Shown here one piece after another: positions 39,037 to 47,561 of a stretch of 64,000 nt of DNA. The translations under genes were made by a program, and so were the position numbers. The notes under the pieces are model-generated. The model was not told the origin of the DNA. It searched no databases and saw only the letters and a program-made list of their open reading frames with translations. Position 1 is the first letter of the stretch; each line of letters begins with the position of its first letter. Source of the DNA: Streptomyces smaragdinus (GTDB taxonomy: Bacteria > Actinomycetota > Actinomycetes > Streptomycetales > Streptomycetaceae). The stretch is taken from NCBI RefSeq assembly GCF_009604385.1, contig NZ_WEGJ01000020.1, positions 57,452 through 121,451 of the forward strand. The letters run 5' to 3'.

Positions 39037-39189
39037 ATGGATATGTCGCTGATTGAGGAACGGGCAAGGCGTCGTGAGGCTCGGCTTGCGGCAGAGCGTA
39101 TTGCCGCGGAGGCGTTGGATCTGGACGTCCTGCTCGACAAGGCTGAGTATCTGGTCGGGGAGGTCGAAGATCAGGCGGAGGGGTCCTGA
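39037..39189 (+). CDS. Small helical protein, function unknown
   Basis: 50 residues. MDMSLIEERARRREARLAAE then an acidic half (LLDKAEYLVGEVEDQAEG) forms one long amphipathic helix. GAGAGGGG lies at a suitable distance upstream of ATG 39037. It is divergent from the antitoxin and convergent with the methyltransferase gene. Its size and charge pattern resemble small antitoxin-like or coiled-coil proteins, but no family is recognised. Confidence 0.5.
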   Translation: MDMSLIEERARRREARLAAERIAAEALDLDVLLDKAEYLVGEVEDQAEGS

Positions 39190-39193
39190 GTGT

Positions 39194-40162
39194 TCAGGCC
39201 CGCGGGCGGCAGACCAAGGACGTGAAGTCGTGGCCCAGGGTGGGGAGGGCCTTGTCTTCGTAGGTGAAGCAGGCTTCCAGGAGGGCCTTGGTTTCTGGGG
39301 TTGAGTCGCGGAAGTTGTGGGCTATGCCTGAGAAGAGGAGGTGGAGGATTGTGCCGCCGTAGGGGCGTTCCTCCACTACGTCGAAGCATCGGTGTAGGCC
39401 TGGGAGGAGGGACGCGGCGTTCACTGCTTCCGAGGGGTCGTCCAGGCGCATGGAGAGGAGGCTCGGGCGGATTACTCGGGTTTTGAGGCGGCCGTCCGGG
39501 AGGCGGCGGTGGGATTCCGGGAGGGTGGTGAGGAGGTAGTTTGCCGCGTCGAGTTGGGCTGGGGTCCATTGGAAGCGGGTTGGGCCCGTGAATTCGTCCA
39601 CCACGAAGAGGCCGTCTGGGGTGAGGAGTTCGGCAAGGCGCGGGAGCGTGTGGTCGAGGTCGTCGAAGTGGTGGAGGGACTGGAGGCCCAGGAGGACGTC
39701 GTAGCGGGTTCCTGAGGAGGTCAGGGCGTTGATGTCCGCTACCCGGAAGTGGAGTACGTCCGAGCCCGCTGTGCGGGTTGCCTGCTCGATGCGTTCCGGG
39801 GAGATGTCCACCCCCTCCAGCCGGGAGAATGTGCCCGTCGCCGCCCAGAGGACTTCGTTGCCGCCCGTGCCGCAGCCCAGGGAGAGGCCGTGGAGGTCGG
39901 TGCGGGGGGCGAAGTACTTGGATGCCACGTATTCGGGGAATGTGGTGGACGGTGAGCCCGTCATCAGGAGGTTCCAGCGGGTTATTACCTCCGGGATCGC
40001 CCACCATTCCGTCAGGGAGGGGTCGATTCGGGCGTCCCAGTGTTCTACGACTCGGCGGTTTCCTCGGATGCGGAGTTTTGACAGGACCGGGTTCAGTTCG
40101 CGGCGGCCCACCTTGCGTAGCAGGCGGCCGGCGTCGTGGCGGTTCACCAGGTTTCCGAGCAT
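39194..40162 (-). CDS. SAM-dependent methyltransferase of the glycopolymer operon
   Basis: 322 residues, ATG 40162 with GGGGGG upstream. SAM motif I is GLSLGCGTGGNEVLWA, then RLEGVDISPERIEQA, LHFRVADINAL, LLGLQSLHHFDDLDH and LLTPDGLFVVDEFTG. An N-terminal helix-rich extension of about 80 residues precedes the core. It is the last gene of the ten-gene leftward operon and lies 26 bases after the GT2 stop. It could methylate a sugar of the repeat unit or cap the chain terminus. The substrate is unknown. Confidence 0.88.
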   Translation of the reverse strand: MLGNLVNRHDAGRLLRKVGRRELNPVLSKLRIRGNRRVVEHWDARIDPSLTEWWAIPEVITRWNLLMTGSPSTTFPEYVASKYFAPRTDLHGLSLGCGTGGNEVLWAATGTFSRLEGVDISPERIEQATRTAGSDVLHFRVADINALTSSGTRYDVLLGLQSLHHFDDLDHTLPRLAELLTPDGLFVVDEFTGPTRFQWTPAQLDAANYLLTTLPESHRRLPDGRLKTRVIRPSLLSMRLDDPSEAVNAASLLPGLHRCFDVVEERPYGGTILHLLFSGIAHNFRDSTPETKALLEACFTYEDKALPTLGHDFTSLVCRPRA

Positions 40163-40188
40163 GTACGAGCCCCCCTCGTGGACGGAAA

Positions 40189-40995
40189 TCAGAGCCAAGT
40201 CGTGTAGTAGCTGTCCGGGTTCGCCAGATAGCGCACCGTCGGTACGGGCAGATGCCGCACCGTATGCCGGCGGCTGTAGCGGCGGATCAGTTCCCAGTCC
40301 TCCCGCGGCAGCACCGACGGTGTGCGGCGAAGGCGGCTGAAGTGCAGGGCGCGCGTGCGGCGGGCCACGAACGCGTTCGTGTCCAGGAACGAGGCGTGGG
40401 CCGAGTCGCGGCGGGAGAACGGGACCGACAGGACGTCCAGTTCGGTCCCGTCGGCCGAGACCCGGCGTAGCGCCGTGTACACCCCGTCCGGGCCGCCCGA
40501 CGGGGCCTCCAGCGCGGCCAGCGCGCGCTCCAGGTGGTCCCGCTCCCAGACGTTGTCGTCGTCCAGGAACGCCACGTACCGCGACCGCGACAGCCGCACG
40601 CCCACGTTCCGTACCACCCCCGCCACCCCCACGTTCCGCGACAGCGACACCGCGTACAGCCGCGGGTCGGACGGCAAATCAGGCAGCCCCGCCCCGTCGT
40701 CCACCACCACGACCACCTGATCCCCCACCGTCTGCCCCAGCGCCGCCGCCACTGCCCGTCGCAGGGACTCCGGGCGCCGGTACGTGGCGATCACGGTGGC
40801 GACCAGCGCGCGCGGCGGCGGAGACACACCCAGCCGCCCGACCTCCCGCGTCTCGAACCGCCGCAGCCCCACCGCCGTCCACGACAGCCGCACCTTGTTC
40901 CACGCCTCGTACAGCACCAGCCACCCGAAGACCCGCTTCAGCAGCTCCCACGGCGCCCGGATCAGCCGAACCGACACAACCGTCCCGCGGATCAC
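40189..40995 (-). CDS. Family 2 glycosyltransferase of the glycopolymer operon
   Basis: 268 residues from GTG 40995, which overlaps the preceding methyltransferase stop (GTGA). A short basic N-terminal region (RAPWELLKRVFGWLVLYEAW) may attach to the membrane. The core shows VATVIATYRRPESLRRAVAA, VVVVDDGAGLPDLP, NVGVAGVVRNVGV and FLDDDNVWERDHLE (DDD motif). DWELIRRYSRRHTVRHLPVP follows. The donor sugar is unknown. Confidence 0.88.
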   Translation of the reverse strand: MIRGTVVSVRLIRAPWELLKRVFGWLVLYEAWNKVRLSWTAVGLRRFETREVGRLGVSPPPRALVATVIATYRRPESLRRAVAAALGQTVGDQVVVVVDDGAGLPDLPSDPRLYAVSLSRNVGVAGVVRNVGVRLSRSRYVAFLDDDNVWERDHLERALAALEAPSGGPDGVYTALRRVSADGTELDVLSVPFSRRDSAHASFLDTNAFVARRTRALHFSRLRRTPSVLPREDWELIRRYSRRHTVRHLPVPTVRYLANPDSYYTTWL

Positions 40996-41654
40996 CGCTC
41001 GCCCCGCACCGCCGTAAGCGACTTCGTCAGCCCCGCCACCCGCTCGCTGATCAGCCGCGACGCCGGGAACAGATACCGCATCTCCGCCCGCGTCAGCAGC
41101 TCGATCCCGATCACCGCCCGCATCCCCTCCCGCGCGTCCGACGGACGGCTGTGCGTCAGCGGCCAGTGCCGTACGAGCTTCGCCTGCGCCGCGAGGGGCA
41201 GGAACTGGAACCCCGGCGCCAGGAAATGCGGCTCCACCGGGAAGTACCGGTACGGCGTCTGCACCCAGTGCATCGGCGCCAGCCGATCGATCGCCGCCGC
41301 GAACCGCTGCCGCTGCACATGGCCCCCCACGTGCTCGATCGTCGAGTTCGACACCACCAGGTCGTACGTCCCCAGCCCCTCCACCACCGACCCGTCCGTG
41401 ACGTCCGCGACCGCACCGGTGATCCACGACGGCAGATCCGACGGATGCGCCTCCAGATTCACCAGATGTACGTGCTTCGGCGCCACCGGCGCCCGCAGCC
41501 ACATGTCCGCCGTCCCCCCGAGATCGACGACCCGCAGATCGGCGATGGACGGGAAGCAGGCACGGAAACGCTCCCAGCGGGCAGCGCGGAAGCGCTCCCC
41601 GAGCGAGCCGGGCGCATCGACGAAACGGTTGCGGAGAGTGCGGTTCCGGGGCAT
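40992..41654 (-). CDS. SAM-dependent methyltransferase (class I, FkbM-like context)
   Basis: 220 residues, ATG 41654 (weak ribosome site; an upstream in-frame extension overlaps the beta-helix gene). VVDLGGTADMWLRAP is motif I, VHLVNLEAHPSDLP gives the acidic strand-2 end, and YDLVVSNSTIEHVG contains the motif after strand 4. WVQTPYRYFPVEPHFLAP resembles class I methyltransferases of sugar or lipid clusters. It is coupled to the GT2 downstream. The acceptor is unknown but is likely part of the polymer repeat unit. Confidence 0.82.
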   Translation of the reverse strand: MPRNRTLRNRFVDAPGSLGERFRAARWERFRACFPSIADLRVVDLGGTADMWLRAPVAPKHVHLVNLEAHPSDLPSWITGAVADVTDGSVVEGLGTYDLVVSNSTIEHVGGHVQRQRFAAAIDRLAPMHWVQTPYRYFPVEPHFLAPGFQFLPLAAQAKLVRHWPLTHSRPSDAREGMRAVIGIELLTRAEMRYLFPASRLISERVAGLTKSLTAVRGER

Positions 41655-41667
41655 CAGAAGAATCCGA

Positions 41668-42771
41668 TCACGAGGGCGGCTGTGGTTTCGCGGGCTTCCC
41701 GTCGGACATCCGGTTGCCGCGCCAGACGTTGCCGGGGCCGGACGGGTTCCAGTACGCGACGACGCCGTAGTAACCGCCCTTGGGGTGGTACGTCGTCGCG
41801 AAGACGTTGTCGGTGACCTCGATCCCCGACGAACCCTCACCCCCGGCGTACAGGGCGTACGCCCCGCCGGCGATGTAGTTGTCGTGGACGGTCGTGTTGC
41901 TGACGGGGCCGGTGTCGGCGAAGAGGCCGACGCTGGCGGAGGCGCCCTTGTCGATGGGCGTGGGGTTGAGGAGCGTGTTGTGGCGGATGGTCAGCTTTCC
42001 GGCGCCGGAGCCGCCGCTGATCACCGTGTTGGTGTGCTGCCATTCACCGCCGAGGTTCACGAACGGGACGATGTCGTGCACGTAGTTGTCGTGCAGGTTC
42101 CCCTGGCCCATCGACAGCGCGTCGCCGAAGACGGACACGTCGCACCAGCCGACCTCGATCGAGCTGCCGCCCATGTTCGACACCGCGTAGTCCACGCCGC
42201 CGTTGTCGGGGCCCTTGCCGGCGACGGCGGTGATCTCCGTGTGCAGGATACGGAGGCCCTTGTAGCCGGGGCGGAGGTTGATGCCCCACCAGTTGGTGGA
42301 CGTGATGCGGCTGTCGATGACGGTGACGTCGTTCGCGTAGATGTCGAGGGAGCCGGTGATGTCCCAGCCCTTGATGACGGCGCCGTTCTCGCGGATCGTC
42401 GCGTCACCGGTGCGTTGCTGCTTGAGCGCCGTCCGCGGGCCGGTGTTCGAGGCATCGGGGAAGTCGCAGGCGGCGGGCGTCGGGCAGACGGAGGGGCGGT
42501 CGGCAGGATCGGCGGGGGCGGACGGTACGCGCTTGGAGCCGCGGCGCTCGCCGGGCCGCAAGGGGGACGCCGGCAAAGACGGAGACCCGGAAGGTGACGG
42601 AGAAGCGACGGGCGACCGCGTCAGCTCCCCCGGATCACAGAGCCCCACACCCCCCAGACACTCCGCCTCCCCGGTCACCGCCGAGCAGGAGAAGGCGACC
42701 AGCACCAGCACCGCCCCCAGCAGCACAACCCTGACCCGCGTCCCCAGACGCCCGCCCCGTTTACGTCTCAT
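41668..42771 (-). CDS. Secreted right-handed beta-helix protein
   Basis: 367 residues. The N-terminal signal or anchor is VRVVLLGAVLVLVAFSCSA, where the Cys could be a weak lipobox or plain secretion. A low-complexity Pro/Ser linker runs to about residue 105, then short beta-helix coils with repeated TVIDSRIT, LRILHTEIT, SSIEVGWCDVSV, LHDNYVHDI and TTVHDNYIAGG. The fold is that of polysaccharide lyases and hydrolases or tailspikes. Coupling to the flippase gene (ATGA) suggests that it cuts, trims or modifies the exported polymer. Catalytic residues cannot be assigned. Confidence 0.83.
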   Translation of the reverse strand: MRRKRGGRLGTRVRVVLLGAVLVLVAFSCSAVTGEAECLGGVGLCDPGELTRSPVASPSPSGSPSLPASPLRPGERRGSKRVPSAPADPADRPSVCPTPAACDFPDASNTGPRTALKQQRTGDATIRENGAVIKGWDITGSLDIYANDVTVIDSRITSTNWWGINLRPGYKGLRILHTEITAVAGKGPDNGGVDYAVSNMGGSSIEVGWCDVSVFGDALSMGQGNLHDNYVHDIVPFVNLGGEWQHTNTVISGGSGAGKLTIRHNTLLNPTPIDKGASASVGLFADTGPVSNTTVHDNYIAGGAYALYAGGEGSSGIEVTDNVFATTYHPKGGYYGVVAYWNPSGPGNVWRGNRMSDGKPAKPQPPS

Positions 42772-44336
42772 CCTCGCGCCTTCCGATGCCGTGGCCGCGG
42801 CTTCACCTTCGGCGTGCGCGGCAGCAGATCACTACCCGGCACCGTGCACAGCCCGTACGAAATGACCCCGATCGCCGCCGTCATGACCACCTCCGCCGTC
42901 CCGTCCCCCATCCGCCGGTGCAGCAGGATCACCACCCACGCCGTCATCGCCCCGCCGAAGAACGCCCGCGCGCACGCCACCGCCACCACCCGCGCCGGAA
43001 TTCCGGCACGGTGGAGCACGAACAGGAACGCCGGCACCACCACCCCGCCCGCGACGACCACATGCCCCATCGCCACTTCCCGGATGTCCCCCGACCGCGC
43101 CGCGATCAGCAGCACCGGCAGCAGCGTCACCAGCCACAGCCCCTGCAGCGCCATCAGCGACCGCCGCTTGCCCACGGCGACCAGACAGTCGTACGCCAGC
43201 TCACTCCCGATCCGCGTCAGCCCCAGCGCCATCAGCCACGGCAGCGCCTGCGCGGCCGGCACCCACTTCTCCCCGTACAGCAGCCGCACCGCGGGCCCGG
43301 CGAGGGCCGCGAGCAGCACGCAGATCGGGACGGTGACCGTGACCAGCAGCTTCAGGGCGCGGGCGAAGCCCCGTACGAGGTCGCGGGGGGAGTCCGCGAC
43401 CCGCGAGAAGCCCGCGAACGACACGCGGCGGGAGGCCTCCGAGATGATCCGTACCGGCCAGCCCGCCATATTGAACGCGATCATGTACAGCCCCAGGGCC
43501 ACCGGCCCGAGCGTCGCCCCCACGATCATCGCGTCGAGGTTGACCACCCCCAGCGCCAGCAGGCTCGCCCCCGCCAGCGGCAGCCCGAACCGCAGCAGCG
43601 CACCCGCCTGCTCGCGGTCCCAGCCGAACCGCAGCATCCCCCGCGCGGCCAGCGCGCAGCCCACGAGCGCCGACAGATTGCCGCACACCGCGCCCACCGC
43701 GAAGCTCATCGCCCCCCAGCCGCGGAACGCCAGCGCGAGGGTGATGCCGGTCGCCAGCAGGAAGTTCACCGCGTCGATGGCCAGGCGCTTGTGCTGCGCG
43801 AACTCGCGCGTGATGACCCCGGCCGGGACCAGCGACAGGCCGTCGATGACCAGACACAGACACATCACCCGCAGCACCGCGGCCGCGCTCGGGGACCCCA
43901 GCAGGCCGGCGATCGACGGGGCGGCGCAGAAGACGGCCGCGTACAGGGTGCAGCTGGAGGCCGTGCTGAGGGTGAGGACGGTGGGGGCGAAGCGGCGGAC
44001 GTCGCCGTCCCAGCGGACGATCGCCAGGGTGACGCCGAGCTCGTTGGCGGAGAGCAGGACCATCAGGACGGTCTGCGCGACGGCGTACACGCCCCAGGCC
44101 GCCGGGTCGAGGACGAAGCGGGCGAGGACGATGCCCGTCGCGAAGTTCCCCAGCCGCATGACCAGGGTGTTGACCAGGCTCCAGCGGGCCGCGCGCGAGA
44201 CCTTCCCCGCGAGCCGGTCGTGCGGCAGCCCCGACCCGGGCGGTTCGGCGAGGCCCGAGCCCTGCAGGCCCGGGGGCAGTCGCAGGGCGAGGGTGTCCTC
44301 GGGGGACAGCGGCGGTGCGGTGCGCACCCCGTCCAT
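42768..44336 (-). CDS. Wzx-type oligosaccharide flippase
   Basis: 522 residues with about 13-14 membrane helices over residues 45-515. GKVSRAARWSLVNTLVMRLGNFATGIVLAR at the start of the membrane part and later FGLPLAGASLLALGVVNLDAMIVG, EASRRVSFAGFSRV and GEKWVPAAQALPWLMALGL match the polysaccharide biosynthesis/MOP flippase superfamily. It should move undecaprenyl-linked repeat units to the outer face. It sits between the Wzz gene and the beta-helix gene in the same operon. Confidence 0.92.
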   Translation of the reverse strand: MDGVRTAPPLSPEDTLALRLPPGLQGSGLAEPPGSGLPHDRLAGKVSRAARWSLVNTLVMRLGNFATGIVLARFVLDPAAWGVYAVAQTVLMVLLSANELGVTLAIVRWDGDVRRFAPTVLTLSTASSCTLYAAVFCAAPSIAGLLGSPSAAAVLRVMCLCLVIDGLSLVPAGVITREFAQHKRLAIDAVNFLLATGITLALAFRGWGAMSFAVGAVCGNLSALVGCALAARGMLRFGWDREQAGALLRFGLPLAGASLLALGVVNLDAMIVGATLGPVALGLYMIAFNMAGWPVRIISEASRRVSFAGFSRVADSPRDLVRGFARALKLLVTVTVPICVLLAALAGPAVRLLYGEKWVPAAQALPWLMALGLTRIGSELAYDCLVAVGKRRSLMALQGLWLVTLLPVLLIAARSGDIREVAMGHVVVAGGVVVPAFLFVLHRAGIPARVVAVACARAFFGGAMTAWVVILLHRRMGDGTAEVVMTAAIGVISYGLCTVPGSDLLPRTPKVKPRPRHRKARG

Positions 44337-44369
44337 GGGCTGACTCCTCGTGGGGGGTCCGCGGGACCG

Positions 44370-45134
44370 TCACTTGGCCCAGGACGGCTTGCGGGTGCCG
44401 TCGTCCGGGTCGGGCTGGGGGACCGCAGCGGCGGGGAGCTGCATCGTGGGGTCGTCGACCGGCGCGGGGGCGGGCGCTTCGACGGGGGTTCGGGCCTTAC
44501 GGCGGTGGGAAAGGGCGACCTCCGGGACCGAAGCCGCCTGATGCCTCCGCCGCGCCTCGACGAAGAACGCCGCCGCCAGACTCACCGCGAATCCCAGCGC
44601 CCCCAGCATCACCATGTACTGCGTCCGCGTCTTCGTCTGCGCCACCGGCTGCTGCGGCGGTACGACCGTCGTCATCCGGATCATCGCCTCCGGCCGCACC
44701 GACTGATCGGCCTGGAACTGCTCCAGCCGCTCCGCCGCGTACGCGGTGAGGATCTCGCCGGACTTCCGTACGGCGACCGCGTCCGTCCCCGTGACCGTGA
44801 GCCACAGCAGCGGACCCAGCGCGTTGTCCGCGATCTTCGTCTCGTACGACTGGGTCAGGCCCCGCGACCGCAGCTCCCGGGCGGAGGCGTCGGAGTTCAG
44901 ATTGCGCGCCAGATTGTCCGCCATGCCCGTCAGCGACGGCGGCATCGTCAGGAACGGATTGCCGTCCCCCTCCGATCCCTTGCGCGAGTTGACCAGCGCC
45001 ACCGTGCTCTGTGACTGGTACGACGTCGGCATCACATAGCCGAGCCCCCCGACCAGCACTCCCGTGAGCAGCAGCAACGGCACCAGGACACGCCACCGTC
45101 GCCGCATGACCCGTGCTATTTCGGCAAGGTCCAT
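44370..45134 (-). CDS. Wzz-like polysaccharide co-polymerase
   Basis: 254 residues, ATG 45134 after GGGGGGAGGCCC. Span one is near 14-33 (WRVLVPLLLLTGVLVGGLGYV), then an external domain with SYQSQSTVALVNSRKGSEGDG, GLTQSYETKIADNALGPLLW and PPQQPVAQTKTRTQ. A second span lies near 180-200. A Pro/Ala-rich cytoplasmic tail lacks a tyrosine-kinase domain. It is the second stand-alone Wzz-like protein and most like the Wzz half of the fusion protein in external motifs. It pairs with the flippase 34 bases downstream. Confidence 0.9.
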   Translation of the reverse strand: MDLAEIARVMRRRWRVLVPLLLLTGVLVGGLGYVMPTSYQSQSTVALVNSRKGSEGDGNPFLTMPPSLTGMADNLARNLNSDASARELRSRGLTQSYETKIADNALGPLLWLTVTGTDAVAVRKSGEILTAYAAERLEQFQADQSVRPEAMIRMTTVVPPQQPVAQTKTRTQYMVMLGALGFAVSLAAAFFVEARRRHQAASVPEVALSHRRKARTPVEAPAPAPVDDPTMQLPAAAVPQPDPDDGTRKPSWAK

Positions 45135-45153
45135 GGGCCTCCCCCCATCGGCC

Positions 45154-45181
45154 ATCATAGGTGGATTCGAGATCAGTTGAA
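45154..45181 (-). promoter_or_regulatory. Possible internal promoter before the Wzz gene
   Basis: Read leftward, TATGAT (45154-45159) is a good -10 element, with TTCAAC (45176-45181) 16 bases upstream as a weak -35. It lies in the short gap between the wecB and Wzz genes and could give separate expression of the export genes. The match is modest. Confidence 0.35.
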
Positions 45182-45190
45182 CTGTTCGAG

Positions 45191-46300
45191 TCACCTTTGG
45201 CTTAAGCGCGATGTCGGCCGGGGGTGCGCCGGCCCGGCGGCCAGCAGCACGTCCGCGATCCGCTCGCCGGCCCGCCCATCCCACAGGTCCGGGCGCCGCG
45301 CGGGGGGTGGGTCGGCCAGCAGCGAGAGGGCGGTGGAGACGATTCGTACGGGATCGCGCCCCGCCAGGACATTGGTGCCCTGCGAGACGGTGATCGGGCG
45401 TTCGGTGTTCTCGCGCAGCGTCACACACGGGACCCCCAGGGCGGTGGTCTCCTCCTGGACGCCGCCGGAGTCCGTGAGGACGATCCGGGCGGCGGACTGG
45501 AGGGCGATGAAGTCGAGGTAGCCGGCCGGTGCCACGGTCCGGACGCCGCCGGGCACCCCGATCGCGGCCAGCCGCCCGGCCGCGCGGGGGTGGACGGGCA
45601 GCACGAGCGGGCAGTGCGCGGCCACCTCCCCGAGGGCCTTGAGCAGATCGGTGAGCACGGCCGGGTCGTCCACGTTGGCCGGCCGGTGCAGCGTGACCAG
45701 GCCGTACGAGCCCGGGGTGAGCCCGTAGCGTTCGAGCGCGCCGCTCGAGCGGGCCCGGTCGAGGTTGGCGAGGAGGGTGTCGATCATGACGTTGCCGACG
45801 AGGTGGATCTGGTCCTCGCGGTAGCCCTCCGTCCGCAGGTTGTCCACGGCGTCCGGGGACGGGGCGAGGAGGAAGTCGCTGATCCGGTCGGTGGTGACCC
45901 GGTTGACCTCCTCCGGCATCCCCCAGTCGCGGCTGCGCAGTCCCGCCTCGACGTGGGCGAGCAGCGGGCCGGCCTTGGCGGTGACCAGGGCGCAGGCGAC
46001 GGTGGAGTTGACGTCGCCGACGACGGTGACGACGTCCGGGGCGAGCTCGGCGACCAGCGGCTCGAAGGCCGCCATCACCTTTCCCGTCTGGATGGCGTGG
46101 CTGCCGGAGCCGACGCCGAGGAAGTGGTCGGCGGGGCGCAGGCCGAGGTCGCGGAAGAAGACCTCGTTCATGGCCGGGTCGTAGTGCTGTCCGGTGTGGA
46201 CGAGGACGACCTCGGCGCCCCGGGCCTCCAGCGCGTCCAGCACGGGTTTGATCTTCATGTAGTTGGGCCGCGCGCCGGCGACGCAGACGATCCTCGTCAT
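45191..46300 (-). CDS. wecB: UDP-N-acetylglucosamine 2-epimerase (non-hydrolysing)
   Basis: 369 residues. RIVCVAGARPNYMKIKPVL, LVHTGQHYDPAMNEVFF, VTVVGDVNSTVACAL, HVEAGLRSRDWGMPEEVNRVT and a later LTDSGGVQEETTALGVP carry the family signature. The enzyme interconverts UDP-GlcNAc and UDP-ManNAc. The UDP-ManNAc dehydrogenase gene directly upstream (four bases apart) and the WecG/TagA-type transferase above it make UDP-ManNAcA or ManNAc the likely product used. Some homologues epimerise diacetylated glucuronates instead, which would fit the WlbB-type gene at 55.7 kb. Confidence 0.93.
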   Translation of the reverse strand: MTRIVCVAGARPNYMKIKPVLDALEARGAEVVLVHTGQHYDPAMNEVFFRDLGLRPADHFLGVGSGSHAIQTGKVMAAFEPLVAELAPDVVTVVGDVNSTVACALVTAKAGPLLAHVEAGLRSRDWGMPEEVNRVTTDRISDFLLAPSPDAVDNLRTEGYREDQIHLVGNVMIDTLLANLDRARSSGALERYGLTPGSYGLVTLHRPANVDDPAVLTDLLKALGEVAAHCPLVLPVHPRAAGRLAAIGVPGGVRTVAPAGYLDFIALQSAARIVLTDSGGVQEETTALGVPCVTLRENTERPITVSQGTNVLAGRDPVRIVSTALSLLADPPPARRPDLWDGRAGERIADVLLAAGPAHPRPTSRLSQR

Positions 46301-46304
46301 GGGG

Positions 46305-47561
46305 TTACAGCACCTCGATTCCGGGGCCGGTCAGCCGCCGCCGGCAGTCCAGGACCAGACCGGCGGCCTCGGCGACGAGGCGGTAGTCGAACGCGTCGTG
46401 GTCGGTGAGCAGCACCACGGCGTCCGCCGCCGCCAGCTCCTCGCGGGTGGGCTCGACGCGGATCAGCCGGGCGTCCAGGGTGCGGCTCTCGACCACGTGC
46501 GGGTCGGCGGCCCGTACCTCCGCGCCCATGTCGAGCAGCAGCCGCGTCACCCGCAGGGCGGGCGATTCGCGGGCGTCGCCGGTGTTCTTCTTGTACGCCA
46601 GGCCCAGCAGCAGCACGCGGGAGCCGTTGACGGCCTTCTTGCGGGCGTTCAGCGCCTCGATCAGCCGGCGGGTGACGTACTCGGGCATATGGCTGTTGAT
46701 GTCGTTCGCCAGCTCCACGAAGCGGAAGTTCTGCCCGAGTTCACGCTGCACCCGCCAGGAGAGGTACGACGGGTCGATGGGCAGGCAGTGGCCGCCGACG
46801 CCGGGGCCGGGCGTGAACTTCATGAAGCCGAACGGCTTGCTGGACGCCGCGTCGATCGCCTGCCACACGTCGATGTCGAGGTGGCGGGCGAACATCGCGA
46901 TCTCGTTGACCAGCGCGATGTTGACGTGCCGGAAGGTGTTCTCCAGCAGCTTCGCCAGCTCCGCCTCCTTCGGCGAGTCGACGGGCACGGTCGTGTCGAC
47001 CAGCCCGGCGTAGAAGTCGCGGATGGCCTTCAGCGACGGGCCGTCGATCCCGGAGACGACCTTCGGCGTCTCCTTGAAGCCCCACACCGGGTTCCCCGGG
47101 TCGATCCGCTCGGGGCTGTAGCCGAGGTGGAAGTCGGCGCCCGCGATCAGCCCCGAGCCGTCCTCCAGCAGCGGGCCGAAGAGCTCCTGCGTGGTCCCCG
47201 GGTACGTGGTCGACTCGAGGACGACCGTCGCGCCGGGGCGCAGATAGCGGGCCAGGACCCGCGCGGACTCCTCGATGTAGCGCAGGTCGGGCACCCCCTC
47301 GTGGAGCGGGGTGGGCACGGTGACGACGGCGACGTCGAAGCCGCCGCAGTCGCGCGCGGAGTCCGACGGCCGGAACGTACCGGCCTCCAGCGCCGCCTTC
47401 AGCCGCTCCGACGACACGTCCTCCACGTACGACTCACCGGCGCCGAGCTTCTTCACCCGCTCGGTGTCCACGTCGTACCCGACGACCCGGTGCCCGGTCT
47501 CGGCCGCTCTGATCGCCAGCGGCAGCCCGACGTACCCCTGTCCGACGACTACGACGCGCAT
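46305..47561 (-). CDS. wecC: UDP-N-acetyl-D-mannosamine dehydrogenase type (UDP-sugar 6-dehydrogenase)
   Basis: 418 residues. The N-terminal Rossmann loop is VVVVGQGYVGLPLAIRAAE, followed by TVPTPLHEGVPDL, ESTTYPGTTQE and GYSPERIDPGN. The catalytic Cys lies in PGPGVGGHCLPIDPSYL, and YKKNTGDARESPAL and LLTDHDAFDY follow. It oxidises the C6 hydroxyl to a carboxylate with two NAD+. Being coupled to wecB favours UDP-ManNAc, but UDP-GlcNAc is possible (WbpA type). Its ATG overlaps the TagA/WecG stop by one base. Confidence 0.9.
   Translation of the reverse strand: MRVVVVGQGYVGLPLAIRAAETGHRVVGYDVDTERVKKLGAGESYVEDVSSERLKAALEAGTFRPSDSARDCGGFDVAVVTVPTPLHEGVPDLRYIEESARVLARYLRPGATVVLESTTYPGTTQELFGPLLEDGSGLIAGADFHLGYSPERIDPGNPVWGFKETPKVVSGIDGPSLKAIRDFYAGLVDTTVPVDSPKEAELAKLLENTFRHVNIALVNEIAMFARHLDIDVWQAIDAASSKPFGFMKFTPGPGVGGHCLPIDPSYLSWRVQRELGQNFRFVELANDINSHMPEYVTRRLIEALNARKKAVNGSRVLLLGLAYKKNTGDARESPALRVTRLLLDMGAEVRAADPHVVESRTLDARLIRVEPTREELAAADAVVLLTDHDAFDYRLVAEAAGLVLDCRRRLTGPGIEVL

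Noticed and set aside
45224..46408. Rightward open frame opposite wecB
   Set aside because: It is a mirror of the wecB gene with biased composition and no recognisable motif.
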